DNA of 64,000 bases from Janthinobacterium sp. PAMC25594 (lineage in GTDB: Bacteria > Pseudomonadota > Gammaproteobacteria > Burkholderiales > Burkholderiaceae_D), in NCBI RefSeq assembly GCF_019443505.1, contig NZ_CP080377.1, forward strand, positions 2,914,001 to 2,978,000. The letters run 5' to 3'. The translations under genes and the position numbers were made by a program. The notes under the pieces are model-generated. The model did not search any database, was not told where the DNA came from, and worked only from the letters and a program-made list of their open reading frames with translations. Each line of letters begins with the position of its first letter. The first letter of the stretch is position 1. Shown here one piece after another: positions 21,843 through 31,226 of the stretch.

Positions 21843-22821
21843 ACATGGCGGCAACCTGCGCGACGCCGCGCGCGAATATGGACGGCCACTGGCCGACTGG
21901 ATCGACCTGTCGACCGGCATCAATCCGCACGGTTATCCCGTGCCCGCCAGCAGCGCCAGCGCCTGGCACCGTCTGCCGGAAAGCGACCCGGCGCTGGCCG
22001 CCGCCGCCTGTGCCTACTATCACGCGCCAGCCATGCTGCCGGTGGCCGGCACGCAGGCGGCCATCCAGGCCTTGCCCCGGCTGCGCGCGCCGTCCTGCGT
22101 GGTGGTCGCAGCGCCCTCGTACGCGGAGCACGCGCACCACTGGGGCCAGCACGGCCACAGCTTGCGGCATGTACCGTATGCGCAGCTGGCCAATGCGGTG
22201 GACAGCTGCGACGTGATGGTTGTCTGCAACCCGAACAACCCCACCGGCGCGCACATCGCGCCCGAGGTGCTGCTGGACTGGGCAAACAGGCTGGCCCAGC
22301 GCGGCGGCTGGCTGGTGGTCGATGAAGCGTTTGGCGACACGCAGGCGCATGCCGGCCTGGGACAGCATGCGGGCCAGCCGGGGCTCATCGTGCTGCGCTC
22401 GGTCGGCAAATTCTTCGGCCTGGCGGGACTGCGCCTGGGCTTTGTCGCCGCCCATCCCGCGCTGCTCGGCAAGCTGGCCGACATGCTGGGGCCATGGACC
22501 GTCAGCGGCCCGGCGCAGCAAGTGGCCCTGGCCGCGCTGACCGACGCGCGCTGGCAGGCTGCGATGCGCCTGCGCCTGCGCGATGAAGGCGAACGCCTGC
22601 GCCAGCTGCTCGCCAGCCACGGCATCGCCAGCGGCGGTTGCGCGCTGTTTCAATGGTGGCCGGAAGAAGACGCCGAAGCCTTCTGGCGCCACATGGCGCA
22701 GCAGGGCATCTGGGTGCGCCTGTTCCGCCACGCCGCCTACGGCATCCGCCTGGGCCTGCCGCCGAACGAAGACGCCTGGCTCCAGCTGGAACAGGCACTC
22801 ACCACATGGAAGAAGCTATGA
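21835..22821 (+). CDS. cobD: L-threonine-O-3-phosphate decarboxylase (PLP enzyme)
   Basis: Provides (R)-1-amino-2-propanol phosphate for CbiB. 328-residue fold-type I aminotransferase-like protein with LSTGINPHGYP (25-35), CNPNNPTG (131-138), DEAF (163-166) and the PLP lysine in RSVGKFFGLAGLRLG (Lys192). The start is a TTG at 21835, inside the end of cbiB, preceded by GGGGGA. It begins MLEHGG as in homologues and no ATG fits. Named cobC in Pseudomonas usage. Its stop overlaps the btuF ATG. Confidence 0.92.
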   Translation: MLEHGGNLRDAAREYGRPLADWIDLSTGINPHGYPVPASSASAWHRLPESDPALAAAACAYYHAPAMLPVAGTQAAIQALPRLRAPSCVVVAAPSYAEHAHHWGQHGHSLRHVPYAQLANAVDSCDVMVVCNPNNPTGAHIAPEVLLDWANRLAQRGGWLVVDEAFGDTQAHAGLGQHAGQPGLIVLRSVGKFFGLAGLRLGFVAAHPALLGKLADMLGPWTVSGPAQQVALAALTDARWQAAMRLRLRDEGERLRQLLASHGIASGGCALFQWWPEEDAEAFWRHMAQQGIWVRLFRHAAYGIRLGLPPNEDAWLQLEQALTTWKKL

Positions 22822-23720
22822 ACCACTTGAAAACAGCACTGCTGCTGGCGGGGCTGATCTCGACCCAGGCGCACGCCGCCATCACCGTGCGCGATGACGA
22901 TGGCAATGCCGTCACCGTGGCAAAACCGGCGCAGCGCATCCTGGCGCTGGCGCCGCACGTCACGGAGCTGCTGTTCGCAGCCGGTGGCGGCGACAGGATT
23001 GCCGGTGTCGTCAGCTACAGCGACTATCCGGAAGCGGCAAAGAAGATCACGCAAGTGGGCGACAACCGCCAGTACGACATGGAACGCATCATCGCCCTGA
23101 AACCGGACCTGATCGTCGTGTGGATGCATGGCAGCGCCGAGCGCCAGATCGCCATGCTGCGCCAGCTGAAGGTGCCGATTTATCACAGCGAACCGCGCAA
23201 GCTGGCCGACATCCCGGACAGCATGGAACGCCTGGGCCAGCTGATGGGCACGGAAAAAACCGCCAAGCCGGCCGCCGCGCAACTGCGCGCCAAACTGGCC
23301 AGCCTGACGACCCGGTATGCGCAGCGCCCGCCCGTGCGCGTGTTTTACCAGGTATGGGACAAGCCCCTGTACACCTTGAGCGGCGCGAGCATCATCAGCG
23401 ACTCCATGCGCGTGTGCGGCGCACAAAATATCTTTTCCGCGATGAAGGTGGTGGCGCCTGTCGTCACACCGGAAGGCGTGCTGCAGGAAGACCCGGAAGT
23501 CATTTTCGGCACCAGCGAAAAGAGCGACCCGCGCAGCGAAGGCGGCCTGGCCATGTGGAGCGCCTTCCCGTCGATGACGGCCGTGCGCAGGAATAATCTG
23601 TTCCGCCTGAATGGCGACCTGCTGAACCGCGCCGGCCCGCGCATGATCGAAGGCACGGCCGCCATGTGCGAACAGCTGGAACTTGCACGCCAGCGCCGCA
23701 CCAGCAAGGTTGCTCAATGA
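22818..23720 (+). CDS. btuF: periplasmic cobalamin-binding protein of the BtuCD transporter
   Basis: Delivers cobalamin to BtuCD. 300 residues with signal peptide MNHLKTALLLAGLISTQAHA (1-20), then the helical-backbone binding fold with RILALAPHVTELLFAAGGGDRIAG and LKPDLIVVW. The start ATG overlaps the cobD stop (ATGA) and has GGAAGAAG upstream. Ends with a cluster of basic residues. It overlaps the next gene by the same ATGA pattern. Family membership is certain; B12 specificity rests on the operon. Confidence 0.92.
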   Translation: MNHLKTALLLAGLISTQAHAAITVRDDDGNAVTVAKPAQRILALAPHVTELLFAAGGGDRIAGVVSYSDYPEAAKKITQVGDNRQYDMERIIALKPDLIVVWMHGSAERQIAMLRQLKVPIYHSEPRKLADIPDSMERLGQLMGTEKTAKPAAAQLRAKLASLTTRYAQRPPVRVFYQVWDKPLYTLSGASIISDSMRVCGAQNIFSAMKVVAPVVTPEGVLQEDPEVIFGTSEKSDPRSEGGLAMWSAFPSMTAVRRNNLFRLNGDLLNRAGPRMIEGTAAMCEQLELARQRRTSKVAQ

Positions 23721-24514
23721 GTCACTACCAGCGCATCGCCTGCCTGTCGACGGAAGCCGTGGAAACGCTGTATGCGCTGGGCGCCGAGGACGTCATCGCG
23801 GGCATTTCCGGCTTTACCGTGCGCCCGCCACGGGCGCGCGAGGAAAAGACCAAGATCAGCGGCTTTTCGTCCACGAATCTGGAACGCATCCTGGCAGTGA
23901 AACCGGATCTCGTGATCGGCTTTTGCGACATGCAGGCGGACATTTGCCGCGACCTGGTCAAGGCTGGCGTCGAAGTGCACCAGTTCAACCAGCGCACGGT
24001 GGACGGCATCCTGCGCATGATCGCCGTACTGGCCGCGCTGGTGCGGCGCGAGGACGCCGGCCGTGAACTGATCGCCAGCCTGCACGCGGACATCGCCGCC
24101 GCCCGGGCCCGCGCCGCCGCCTGGACGCGCAAGCCCGTGATGTACTTTGAAGAGTGGAATGAGCCCCTGATGAGCGGCATCGGCTGGGCGGCGGAATTGA
24201 TCGAGATCGCCGGCGGCACGGACGCCTTCCCGGAATTGTCCGCGCACCCGGGCGCGAAGGAGCGCATCATCGCCGACCCGCAGGAGGTGCTGCGGCGCGC
24301 GCCCGACATCATCCTCGCCAGCTGGTGCGGCAAGAAGTTCCAGCCCGCGCAACTGGCGGCACGCCCGGGATGGGAGGCGATTCCCGCCGTGAAAAACCAG
24401 ATGCTGTTCGAGATCAAGTCGCCCGATATCCTCTCGCCCGGTCCGGCCGCCATCACAGAGGGGTTACGCCAGATCAGCGACATCATCGCGCAATGGCAGG
24501 AGCGCCAGCCATGA
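23717..24514 (+). CDS. leaderless BtuF-like cobalamin-binding protein
   Basis: 265 residues of the same periplasmic-binding fold as BtuF ([45 protein letters not shown]). It has no signal peptide: the ATG at 23717 is followed directly by the first strand of the fold. A GTG at 23666 would add a short non-hydrophobic leader only. It should therefore sit in the cytoplasm, perhaps holding corrinoid for the salvage enzymes around it. It overlaps btuF upstream and cobQ downstream by 4 nt each, so all three are translationally coupled. Function beyond corrinoid binding is inference. Confidence 0.8.
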   Translation: MSHYQRIACLSTEAVETLYALGAEDVIAGISGFTVRPPRAREEKTKISGFSSTNLERILAVKPDLVIGFCDMQADICRDLVKAGVEVHQFNQRTVDGILRMIAVLAALVRREDAGRELIASLHADIAAARARAAAWTRKPVMYFEEWNEPLMSGIGWAAELIEIAGGTDAFPELSAHPGAKERIIADPQEVLRRAPDIILASWCGKKFQPAQLAARPGWEAIPAVKNQMLFEIKSPDILSPGPAAITEGLRQISDIIAQWQERQP

Positions 24515-25965
24515 ACACCTCCTTCCCCGTCCTGATGGTGCAAGGCACGACGTCCGATGCGGGCAAGAGCACCGTCGTCGCGGCCCTGTGCCGATTGCTG
24601 ATGCGCCGCGGCGTGACGGTTGCGCCGTTCAAGCCGCAAAACATGGCCTTGAATAGCGCCGTGACGGCGGACGGCGGAGAAATCGGCCGCGCGCAAGCCT
24701 TGCAGGCACTGGCCTGCGGCATCGCGCCGCACACCGACATGAACCCGGTACTCTTGAAACCGTCGTCGAACACGGGCGCGCAGGTGATCATCCATGGCAA
24801 GGTGCGCGCCGAGATGGATGCGCGCGACTACCAGCAATATAAAACCATCGCCATGGGCGCCGTGCTGGAGTCGTTCGCGCGCCTGCGCCAGCAGTACGAC
24901 GCCGTCATCGTCGAGGGCGCCGGCAGCCCCGCCGAAGTCAACCTGCGCGCGCGCGACATCGCCAACATGGGCTTTGCGGAAGCCGTCGACTGTCCCGTGA
25001 TCCTGGTGGCCGACATCGACCGTGGCGGCGTCTTCGCGCACATCATCGGCACCCTGGCGTGTTTGTCCGACAGCGAGCGCGCGCGCATTGTCGGCTTTGT
25101 CATCAACCGCTTCCGCGGCGACATCTCGCTGCTGCAACCCGGCATCGACTGGCTGGAGCAGCAAACTGGCAAGCCCGTGCTGGCCGTGCTGCCCTATCTG
25201 CAAGGCCTGTTCCTCGACGCGGAAGACGCCGTCGAAGCGACGCAGGCCGAACGGGGCGCCTTCAAGGTGCTGGTGCCGCAACTGCCGCGCATCAGCAACC
25301 ACACGGATGTCGATGCGCTGCGCGCCCATCCCGGCATCGACCTGCAATTCATCCAACAAGGACAGCCGATTCCGCCGGCCGACCTGGTGATCCTGCCCGG
25401 CAGCAAGAACACGCGCGGCGACCTGGCCTGGCTGCGGCAGCAGGGCTGGCCCGCCTATCTGGCGAAGCACCTGCGCTACGGCGGCAAGGTGATCGGCATT
25501 TGCGGCGGCTTCCAGATGCTGGGGCGGAGCGTGCGCGACCCGCTGGGCGTGGAAGGCGCGGCGGGAGAGTCAACGGCACTGGGGCTGCTCGACATGGTGA
25601 CTGAATTGACGGCGGAAAAACGCCTGCAGCAGGTGGCAGGGCACTGCGCGTTTGACGGCGCGGCCGACGCGCGCGTGGCAGGCTATGAAATCCACATGGG
25701 CGTCTCGCAGGGCGCCGCCCTGCGGCAGCCGGCGTTCATGATCGATGGACGGCCCGAGGGGGCCGTATCGGGCGACGGGCAAATCCTCGGCAGCTATTTG
25801 CACGGCATGTTCGACACGCCCGCCGCGTGTTCGGCGCTGCTGCGCTGGGCCGGGCTGGACTCTGGCCACACGGTGGACACCGCCGCCCTGCGCGAGGCCA
25901 GCCTGGAGCGCATCGCCGACGCGGCCATCCCGCTGCTGGCCGCCCTGGATCACCTCAAACGCTAG
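24511..25965 (+). CDS. cobQ: cobyric acid synthase (glutamine-dependent amidotransferase)
   Basis: Amidates four side-chain carboxylates of adenosylcobyrinic a,c-diamide using glutamine and ATP. 484 residues: N-terminal synthetase domain with [13 protein letters not shown] (about 9-21), KPQNMALNS and [10 protein letters not shown]-terminal glutaminase domain with nucleophile Cys331 in [10 protein letters not shown] and His431 in GSYLHGMFD. Start overlaps the previous stop (ATGA). It ends 3 nt before the convergent stop of the lipoprotein gene, with no clear terminator between them. Last gene of the operon. Confidence 0.95.
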   Translation: MNTSFPVLMVQGTTSDAGKSTVVAALCRLLMRRGVTVAPFKPQNMALNSAVTADGGEIGRAQALQALACGIAPHTDMNPVLLKPSSNTGAQVIIHGKVRAEMDARDYQQYKTIAMGAVLESFARLRQQYDAVIVEGAGSPAEVNLRARDIANMGFAEAVDCPVILVADIDRGGVFAHIIGTLACLSDSERARIVGFVINRFRGDISLLQPGIDWLEQQTGKPVLAVLPYLQGLFLDAEDAVEATQAERGAFKVLVPQLPRISNHTDVDALRAHPGIDLQFIQQGQPIPPADLVILPGSKNTRGDLAWLRQQGWPAYLAKHLRYGGKVIGICGGFQMLGRSVRDPLGVEGAAGESTALGLLDMVTELTAEKRLQQVAGHCAFDGAADARVAGYEIHMGVSQGAALRQPAFMIDGRPEGAVSGDGQILGSYLHGMFDTPAACSALLRWAGLDSGHTVDTAALREASLERIADAAIPLLAALDHLKR

Positions 25966-25968
25966 CTG

Positions 25969-27123
25969 CTATTTTTTTACGCACATGCCCATGTACGAAC
26001 GGTCGGTCGAAAACTCGACCGCCATGCTCGACGACACGGGCATGAACATCGAATAATCGGCCGGCACGTCGGCCGGATCCTTGAACACGGCGATGCCATC
26101 GAAATCGACGGCTTGCGCGCCCAGGCCCAGCTTGTTGATGGTGATGGTTTCGGCGTGCGTCTTGCCAGCGGTGTTGTTGGTGATGGTGGCGGTGCTGCCG
26201 GCAACGACGATGTTCGCGCTGATGCCCGACGCCGCGCAGGCGTAACTGCCGGCGATTTCGGTGCCGATCTTTTGCTGTTTGGCCGCCACGATGGTGCCCA
26301 CGCGCAACACGTTCTGCTGGTTGCGGCTGTAGCGGTCGATGAACAGCGCCAGCCCCCGGTCCCCCGCATGCACGTGCACGATGCCGAAGTCCTGGCCACC
26401 CTGGCGAGCGACGAGCAAGCCGGTCTTCGCATCCTTGACCAGGGTCAGGCTGGCGTTTTCCGCTTCCAGCTGCGGCGATACCGCGGAGCACACGCCTTGC
26501 GCGTTGAACACGCCGCCATTGCACAATTGGGCCGCTCCGTCGGCTGCGATCTTGAGACTGCCTTTCGGATTGAAGCGGTCAGCGCCGTTCGAGGCATTGC
26601 GCATGGCACCCAGGAAAATATAGTTGCCGGCCAGCTTGGCCACGTCACCCACCGCATAGCCGCTGCCGCTGACGGTCGAGACCATGTTACCCAATTTGAT
26701 ATTGCCCGACAGCAGACGCGTGCGCGCATCGACGGTAACGCTGAAATCCGTTGCCGTGTAGGTGGTCAGATTACCGGTGGTGACAGCGCTGAACGTGCCG
26801 CTGCGGTCGCTCAAGCCGAACTGCGTCGACAAGACACGGATGGCATAGGTTTTCTTGACGCTGTCAAACGTGATGCGCCAGGTGTCGCCGATATCGGCGG
26901 CCACGTCATACACGCTTTCGTCAGCGCTGGCACCGGCAATGACATTCAGGCCAGCCTCTTTCGCCACGGCTTCCGATGCCACCGTCACGCTGTCGGCGGG
27001 GACGACGGGAGGCGTCACCACGACGGGTGGCTTGGCGGGTACTTCCGGCGTGCCGCCATCGCTGCCGCCACCGCATGCGGACAGGGCCGCGCCCAACAAA
27101 ACGATCGAAATTGCATTCTTCAT
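25969..27123 (-). CDS. putative outer-membrane lipoprotein of unknown function
   Basis: 384 residues. The N-terminus MKNAISIVLLGAALSACGGG is a lipoprotein signal with lipobox LSAC (cleavage before Cys17), followed by a Gly/Ser and Pro/Val-rich linker (about 18-48). The rest looks beta-rich with many Thr, Val, Gly and Ala and four further cysteines. No enzymatic motif is recognised. The frame extends upstream to 27186, but the ATG at 27121-27123 starts the signal. It lies downstream of the LuxR-type gene on the same strand with a 114-bp gap, so it may be its target. Function unknown. Confidence 0.75.
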   Translation of the reverse strand: MKNAISIVLLGAALSACGGGSDGGTPEVPAKPPVVVTPPVVPADSVTVASEAVAKEAGLNVIAGASADESVYDVAADIGDTWRITFDSVKKTYAIRVLSTQFGLSDRSGTFSAVTTGNLTTYTATDFSVTVDARTRLLSGNIKLGNMVSTVSGSGYAVGDVAKLAGNYIFLGAMRNASNGADRFNPKGSLKIAADGAAQLCNGGVFNAQGVCSAVSPQLEAENASLTLVKDAKTGLLVARQGGQDFGIVHVHAGDRGLALFIDRYSRNQQNVLRVGTIVAAKQQKIGTEIAGSYACAASGISANIVVAGSTATITNNTAGKTHAETITINKLGLGAQAVDFDGIAVFKDPADVPADYSMFMPVSSSMAVEFSTDRSYMGMCVKK

Positions 27124-27237
27124 CAGTGACTTTCCAGGATTCCAGGACAAATTGCGAGCAACAGGACCCGCAACGACAGCCCTCATGCTAGATCCGAACG
27201 GAAGTTATTGCTATAGGACAATTGTTCTATGGACTTT

Positions 27238-28209
27238 CTACGGCAGCATCTCGGTCAGCACGGCCAGCGCCGCCGCCAAGGCCGTCTTGTTGCCCACATC
27301 GAGCTTGGCATACACGCTGTGCAACTGATTCCTGACCGTGGCAGGCGATACGCCTTGCCGCCTGGCAATGTCCTTGTAGCTGAGGCCACTGGCCGCCAGG
27401 CGCGCCACCGCCCCTTCGACGCCGGTCAGCGGCCGCCCCGCCGGACGCCGCGACAACTGGACATACAGGTAGCCGCCCAACTCCGTCACGCGCGCCACCA
27501 GGGTTTTCCCCGTGTACAGGCCCTGACCTGGGCGCCGCAGTTCTGCAACAAAGTGCGCTGGCAGCATGGGCGGCTCCCACTCGGGCCACTCGCGCTGCAA
27601 CATGTCGGCGGCAATCGGTTCCACATATTGCAGGCAGCCGTTCAGGCTGGCCAGCAGGCGCACACTGCCGGGTGGCGGATCCACGTCCGGTGCACGGAAC
27701 AAACGGCTGTTGATCGCCTGCGCCTGGGTCAGGTGCGGCAACAGCAGGTTACCCAGCTCAGTCTCGGCAGCGGAATAGGCACGTTCCGGCCCCGCCCGCC
27801 ACAAGGCAATCAGGTCCAGGTTGGCGTGGTGGGTGGCCGGTGAAATCAGCACCATGCTGTGGGCAATCGCGTATTTCTTGCAGTAGGCATGCAAGTCCAG
27901 GTAGCGCTGATCGATGTCGACCGATTCCATCGTCACACAGCGGCCGCGTGAACGGCAGGCATCGGCCAGAATGGTATCGGGGCTGACGAGCGCCTTGCGA
28001 TCGGCCAGTTTCTCGATCGGTTGCTGATACATATGCAGGCTGTGCAGCGAAATCGCCATATCAGGGGAAAAAGAGGCGGCGATGATGGCGGCGGAATCGA
28101 AGGGCAGCGTCTGTCTCAGCATATCGAGCGCCTGTCCCTGGAACTCGCCCGTCGTGCATTCCTGGGCACTGCCATACAAATTCAGGATCAGGTGATTCAA
28201 CTCTCTCAT
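27238..28209 (-). CDS. LuxR-family transcriptional regulator
   Basis: 323 residues. The C-terminal 65 residues form a LuxR/FixJ helix-turn-helix (RLAASGLSYKDIARRQGVSPATVRNQLHSVYAKLDVGNKTA in pieces, about 265-310). The N-terminal 200 residues have no receiver or autoinducer domain that I can identify; a PAS/GAF-like sensory fold is possible. It is divergent from the DHA2 exporter (170-bp gap) and precedes the lipoprotein gene, so it may regulate either. The signal is unknown. Confidence 0.85.
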   Translation of the reverse strand: MRELNHLILNLYGSAQECTTGEFQGQALDMLRQTLPFDSAAIIAASFSPDMAISLHSLHMYQQPIEKLADRKALVSPDTILADACRSRGRCVTMESVDIDQRYLDLHAYCKKYAIAHSMVLISPATHHANLDLIALWRAGPERAYSAAETELGNLLLPHLTQAQAINSRLFRAPDVDPPPGSVRLLASLNGCLQYVEPIAADMLQREWPEWEPPMLPAHFVAELRRPGQGLYTGKTLVARVTELGGYLYVQLSRRPAGRPLTGVEGAVARLAASGLSYKDIARRQGVSPATVRNQLHSVYAKLDVGNKTALAAALAVLTEMLP

Positions 28210-28379
28210 GATGCAATGAATCCACTTTCATCCGGCAATGGCGGCATTGTGCTGCGCGGCATAAGCCATGTCAACATGGCAAGCATGGCAGGCCGAGGGG
28301 CACGGGCGGCACGCCTGCGCCATTTATGTGACAATTCATCGTACTGTCGGCTCCGTTCTTCCTCCTCAGGCTCACATCC

Positions 28380-29852
28380 ATGACCAGTTCCCCGATTAAA
28401 AGCTACCTTCCCTGGGTGGTCGCCACTGCCCTGTTCATGGAGCAACTCGACTCCACCATCGTCAACACCGCCATCCCCGCCATGGCCGCCAGCCTGCAGG
28501 TGACGCCGCTGAGCCTGAAGGCCGTCGTCACCAGCTACATCCTGAGCCTGGCCGTGTGCATTCCCATCAGCGGCTGGATGGCCGACCGCTTCGGCACGCG
28601 GCGCGTGTTTTCCGCCGCCGTTGCCATCTTCACCCTCGCCTCCATCCTGTGCGGCCTGTCCGTGAATGCGCCCATGCTGGTGGCCGCGCGCCTGCTGCAA
28701 GGGGTGGGCGCGGCCATGATGATGCCGGTGGGCAGGCTCACCATCATCCGCACCTTTCCCAAGTCGCAATTGCTGGCGGCCATGAACTTCGTCATCATCC
28801 CCGCCCTGATCGGCCCCCTGCTGGGGCCTACCGTGGGCGGGCTGATCGTGCACTGGCTGTCGTGGCGCGAGATTTTCTTCGTCAACGTGCCCGTCGGTCT
28901 GGCGGCGCTGTATCTGGCGCACCGCTACATGCCCGACTACTATGGCGACAAGCCCCGTCCGCTGGACCTGATCGGCCTGGTGCTGTTCGGCACGGGCATC
29001 GCGCTGCTGTCGTGGCTGCTGGAAATTTTCGGCGAACATCGCATCGATGCCACCTCGTTTGCGGTGCTGCTGCTCATTTCCGTCAGCCTGCTGGCCGCGT
29101 ATGCCTGGCATTCGAGCGAAGTGCTGCACCCGCTGCTGCGCCTGACCCTGTTCAAGATCCGCACCTTCCGCGTCTCCGTGGTGGGCGGCTTTGTCACGCG
29201 CCTGGGCGTGGGCGGCCTGCCCTTCCTGTTGCCGCTGCTGTACCAGCTGGGCCTGGGCTTGCCCGCCTGGCAATCGGGCTTGCTGATGATGCCGTCGGCG
29301 GCGGCGGCCATGGGCATGAAATTCATTTCCGCGCGCGTGCTGGCCCGCTTCGGCTACCGCCAGGTGCTGATCGTCAATACCGTGCTGATCGGCATCACCA
29401 TCGCCATGTTTTCGCAGGTGGGCGCGGGCACGCCCCTGTACGTGATCGTCGGCATCAGCCTGTGCATGGGCTTTTTCAATTCACTGCAATTTTCCAGCAT
29501 GAACACCATCGCGTATGCCGATGTCGACAAGAGCGACTCCAGCATGGCCAGCACCATCGCCAGCTCGATGCAGCAACTGTCGATGAGCTTTGGCCTCGCC
29601 TTCGGTTCGCTGATCACGGGCTGGTACCTGGGCGACATGCCGCAGTCGGACCGTGCCATGCTCAGCACCGCCCTGCACCACACCTTCCTGACCCTGGCCG
29701 CCCTGACGGTGCTGTCCTCGCTGACCTTCTGGACCTTGCGCCGCGACGATGGCGAAAGCATCAGCAAGGGCACGGACAGCGACGAGGAAGAGGCGGCCGA
29801 CGTGAAGGCCCAGGCCCTGGTACAGACGGAAGTACAAACCACAAAAGGCTGA
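28380..29852 (+). CDS. DHA2-family major facilitator drug exporter
   Basis: 490 residues with about 14 hydrophobic segments. DHA2 (EmrB/QacA) motifs are MEQLDSTIVNTAIPAMA (about 20-36), GWMADRFGTRRVF (motif A, about 64-76) and the proton-antiport motif C region in GPLLGPTVGGLIV. The C-terminus is an acidic cytoplasmic tail with a run of Asp/Glu. It is expected to export a toxic compound by proton antiport; the substrate is unknown. There is no HlyD-type partner gene, so it probably works without a periplasmic adaptor. It is divergent from the LuxR-type regulator. Confidence 0.88.
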   Translation: MTSSPIKSYLPWVVATALFMEQLDSTIVNTAIPAMAASLQVTPLSLKAVVTSYILSLAVCIPISGWMADRFGTRRVFSAAVAIFTLASILCGLSVNAPMLVAARLLQGVGAAMMMPVGRLTIIRTFPKSQLLAAMNFVIIPALIGPLLGPTVGGLIVHWLSWREIFFVNVPVGLAALYLAHRYMPDYYGDKPRPLDLIGLVLFGTGIALLSWLLEIFGEHRIDATSFAVLLLISVSLLAAYAWHSSEVLHPLLRLTLFKIRTFRVSVVGGFVTRLGVGGLPFLLPLLYQLGLGLPAWQSGLLMMPSAAAAMGMKFISARVLARFGYRQVLIVNTVLIGITIAMFSQVGAGTPLYVIVGISLCMGFFNSLQFSSMNTIAYADVDKSDSSMASTIASSMQQLSMSFGLAFGSLITGWYLGDMPQSDRAMLSTALHHTFLTLAALTVLSSLTFWTLRRDDGESISKGTDSDEEEAADVKAQALVQTEVQTTKG

Positions 29853-29925
29853 GCCACCTCAAGCTTGCCGCCGGCGCCGCTGGTGCTTTTTCCTGACGCT
29901 GCTACCGTGACGGCAGGAGGTGCAC

Positions 29926-31122
29926 ATGGCGGCCGAGCGGCGCTTTGCATGGAAGGGCACGGACCGTCATGGCACGGCCGTCGATGGCATCGTGCGCGCC
30001 GCCGACGCCGGCGCGGCCACGCTCGCGCTACGACGCCAGGGCATCCTGGCCACCCGGGTGCAGGCTGTGCGCGCCGCGCCCGGCAAGGCCATCACGCGCA
30101 AGGATATCGCCCTGTTCACGCGCCAGCTGTCGACCATGATGGCGGCCGGCGTGCCGCTGCTGCACGCCTTCGACATCGCCGGCAAGGGCCACGCCAAACC
30201 CGCCGTCACCGAGCTGATGCGCGACTTGCGCCACGCCATCGAAGCGGGCAGCAGCCTGCAGCAGGCCTTCCGCCAGTTCCCGCTGCTGTTCGACGAGCTG
30301 TACTGCAAGCTGCTGGCGGCCGGCGAACAGGCGGGCATCGTGCAGGACTTGCTGGCGCGCCTGGCCACACACCAGGAAAAGGCCATCGCCCTGCGGCGGC
30401 AAGTGCACGGCGCGCTGATGTATCCGCTGGTCATCGTGCTCGTCGCCATCGCTGTCACGGCCATCATCATGAGCGTGGTCGTGCCCGCCTTCCGCCAGGT
30501 ATTCGACAGCTTCGGCGCACCTTTGCCGCTGCCCACCCTGGTCGTCATGGACTTATCCGCTTTTGTTGTCCGCTACTGGCTGGCTCTGTTGGCGGCGCTC
30601 GTACTCGCTTGCCTGCTGCTGCACCTGGCCTGGCGCCGCTGGCCCGCCTTGCGGCGCAACACGCAACTGCGGGCATTGCGCCTGCCCGTCTTCGGCCCCC
30701 TCTTGCGCAAGGCGGCGATCGCCCGCTGGACGCGCACCCTGGCCGCCATGTTTGTCGCCGGCGTGCCGCTGCTCGACTCGCTCGGCCTGGTGGGCGCCGC
30801 CTCCGGCCACGCGCAGTACCAGGAAGCGACGACGCGCATCGAGCGTGAAATCCGCGCCGGCGGCAGCCTGGCCCTGGCCATGGAGCACAGCGGCATGTTT
30901 CCCCCGCTGATGACGCAACTGGCCCTGATCGGCGAGGAATCGGGCGCGCTCGACGCCATGCTGTCGCGCGCGGCCGACATCATCGAGGCCGATATCGACG
31001 CCACCGTGGCCACCCTGTCCACGCTGCTGGAACCGGCGCTGATGGTGGTGCTGGGCGTGCTGGTCGGTTCCCTCGTGATCGCCTTGTATCTGCCGATTTT
31101 CAAGCTGGGCGCCGTGATTTGA
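29926..31122 (+). CDS. pilC: type IV pilus inner-membrane platform protein PilC
   Basis: Platform of the pilus machine (GspF/PilC family). 398 residues with two tandem T2SSF domains (about 60-190 and 265-390), each containing the FTRQLSTMMAAGVPLL / WTRTLAAMFVAGVPLLDSL type opening and GEEAG/GEESGALD motifs. Three transmembrane segments lie near 165, 215 and 370. ATG at 29926 chosen: AGGAGG lies 5 nt upstream; a GTG at 29920 is inside that ribosome site. The usual pilB neighbour is absent; the gene upstream is the drug exporter. Followed by pilD. Confidence 0.92.
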   Translation: MAAERRFAWKGTDRHGTAVDGIVRAADAGAATLALRRQGILATRVQAVRAAPGKAITRKDIALFTRQLSTMMAAGVPLLHAFDIAGKGHAKPAVTELMRDLRHAIEAGSSLQQAFRQFPLLFDELYCKLLAAGEQAGIVQDLLARLATHQEKAIALRRQVHGALMYPLVIVLVAIAVTAIIMSVVVPAFRQVFDSFGAPLPLPTLVVMDLSAFVVRYWLALLAALVLACLLLHLAWRRWPALRRNTQLRALRLPVFGPLLRKAAIARWTRTLAAMFVAGVPLLDSLGLVGAASGHAQYQEATTRIEREIRAGGSLALAMEHSGMFPPLMTQLALIGEESGALDAMLSRAADIIEADIDATVATLSTLLEPALMVVLGVLVGSLVIALYLPIFKLGAVI

Positions 31123-31226
31123 CTGCACCCTGCGCAAAACATCCCCATGTGCTGGCAGATGTTTTACACTGCGGCAGTGCCAGGCAATGTTTGCGCGGCA
31201 ACATCATCACCTCAGACAAATCCACC

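Noticed and set aside
20889..22821. Assigning cbiB and the decarboxylase the Pseudomonas names cobD and cobC
   Set aside because: That would duplicate the name cobC used here for the phosphatase; I used cbiB and cobD (Salmonella style) to avoid ambiguity.
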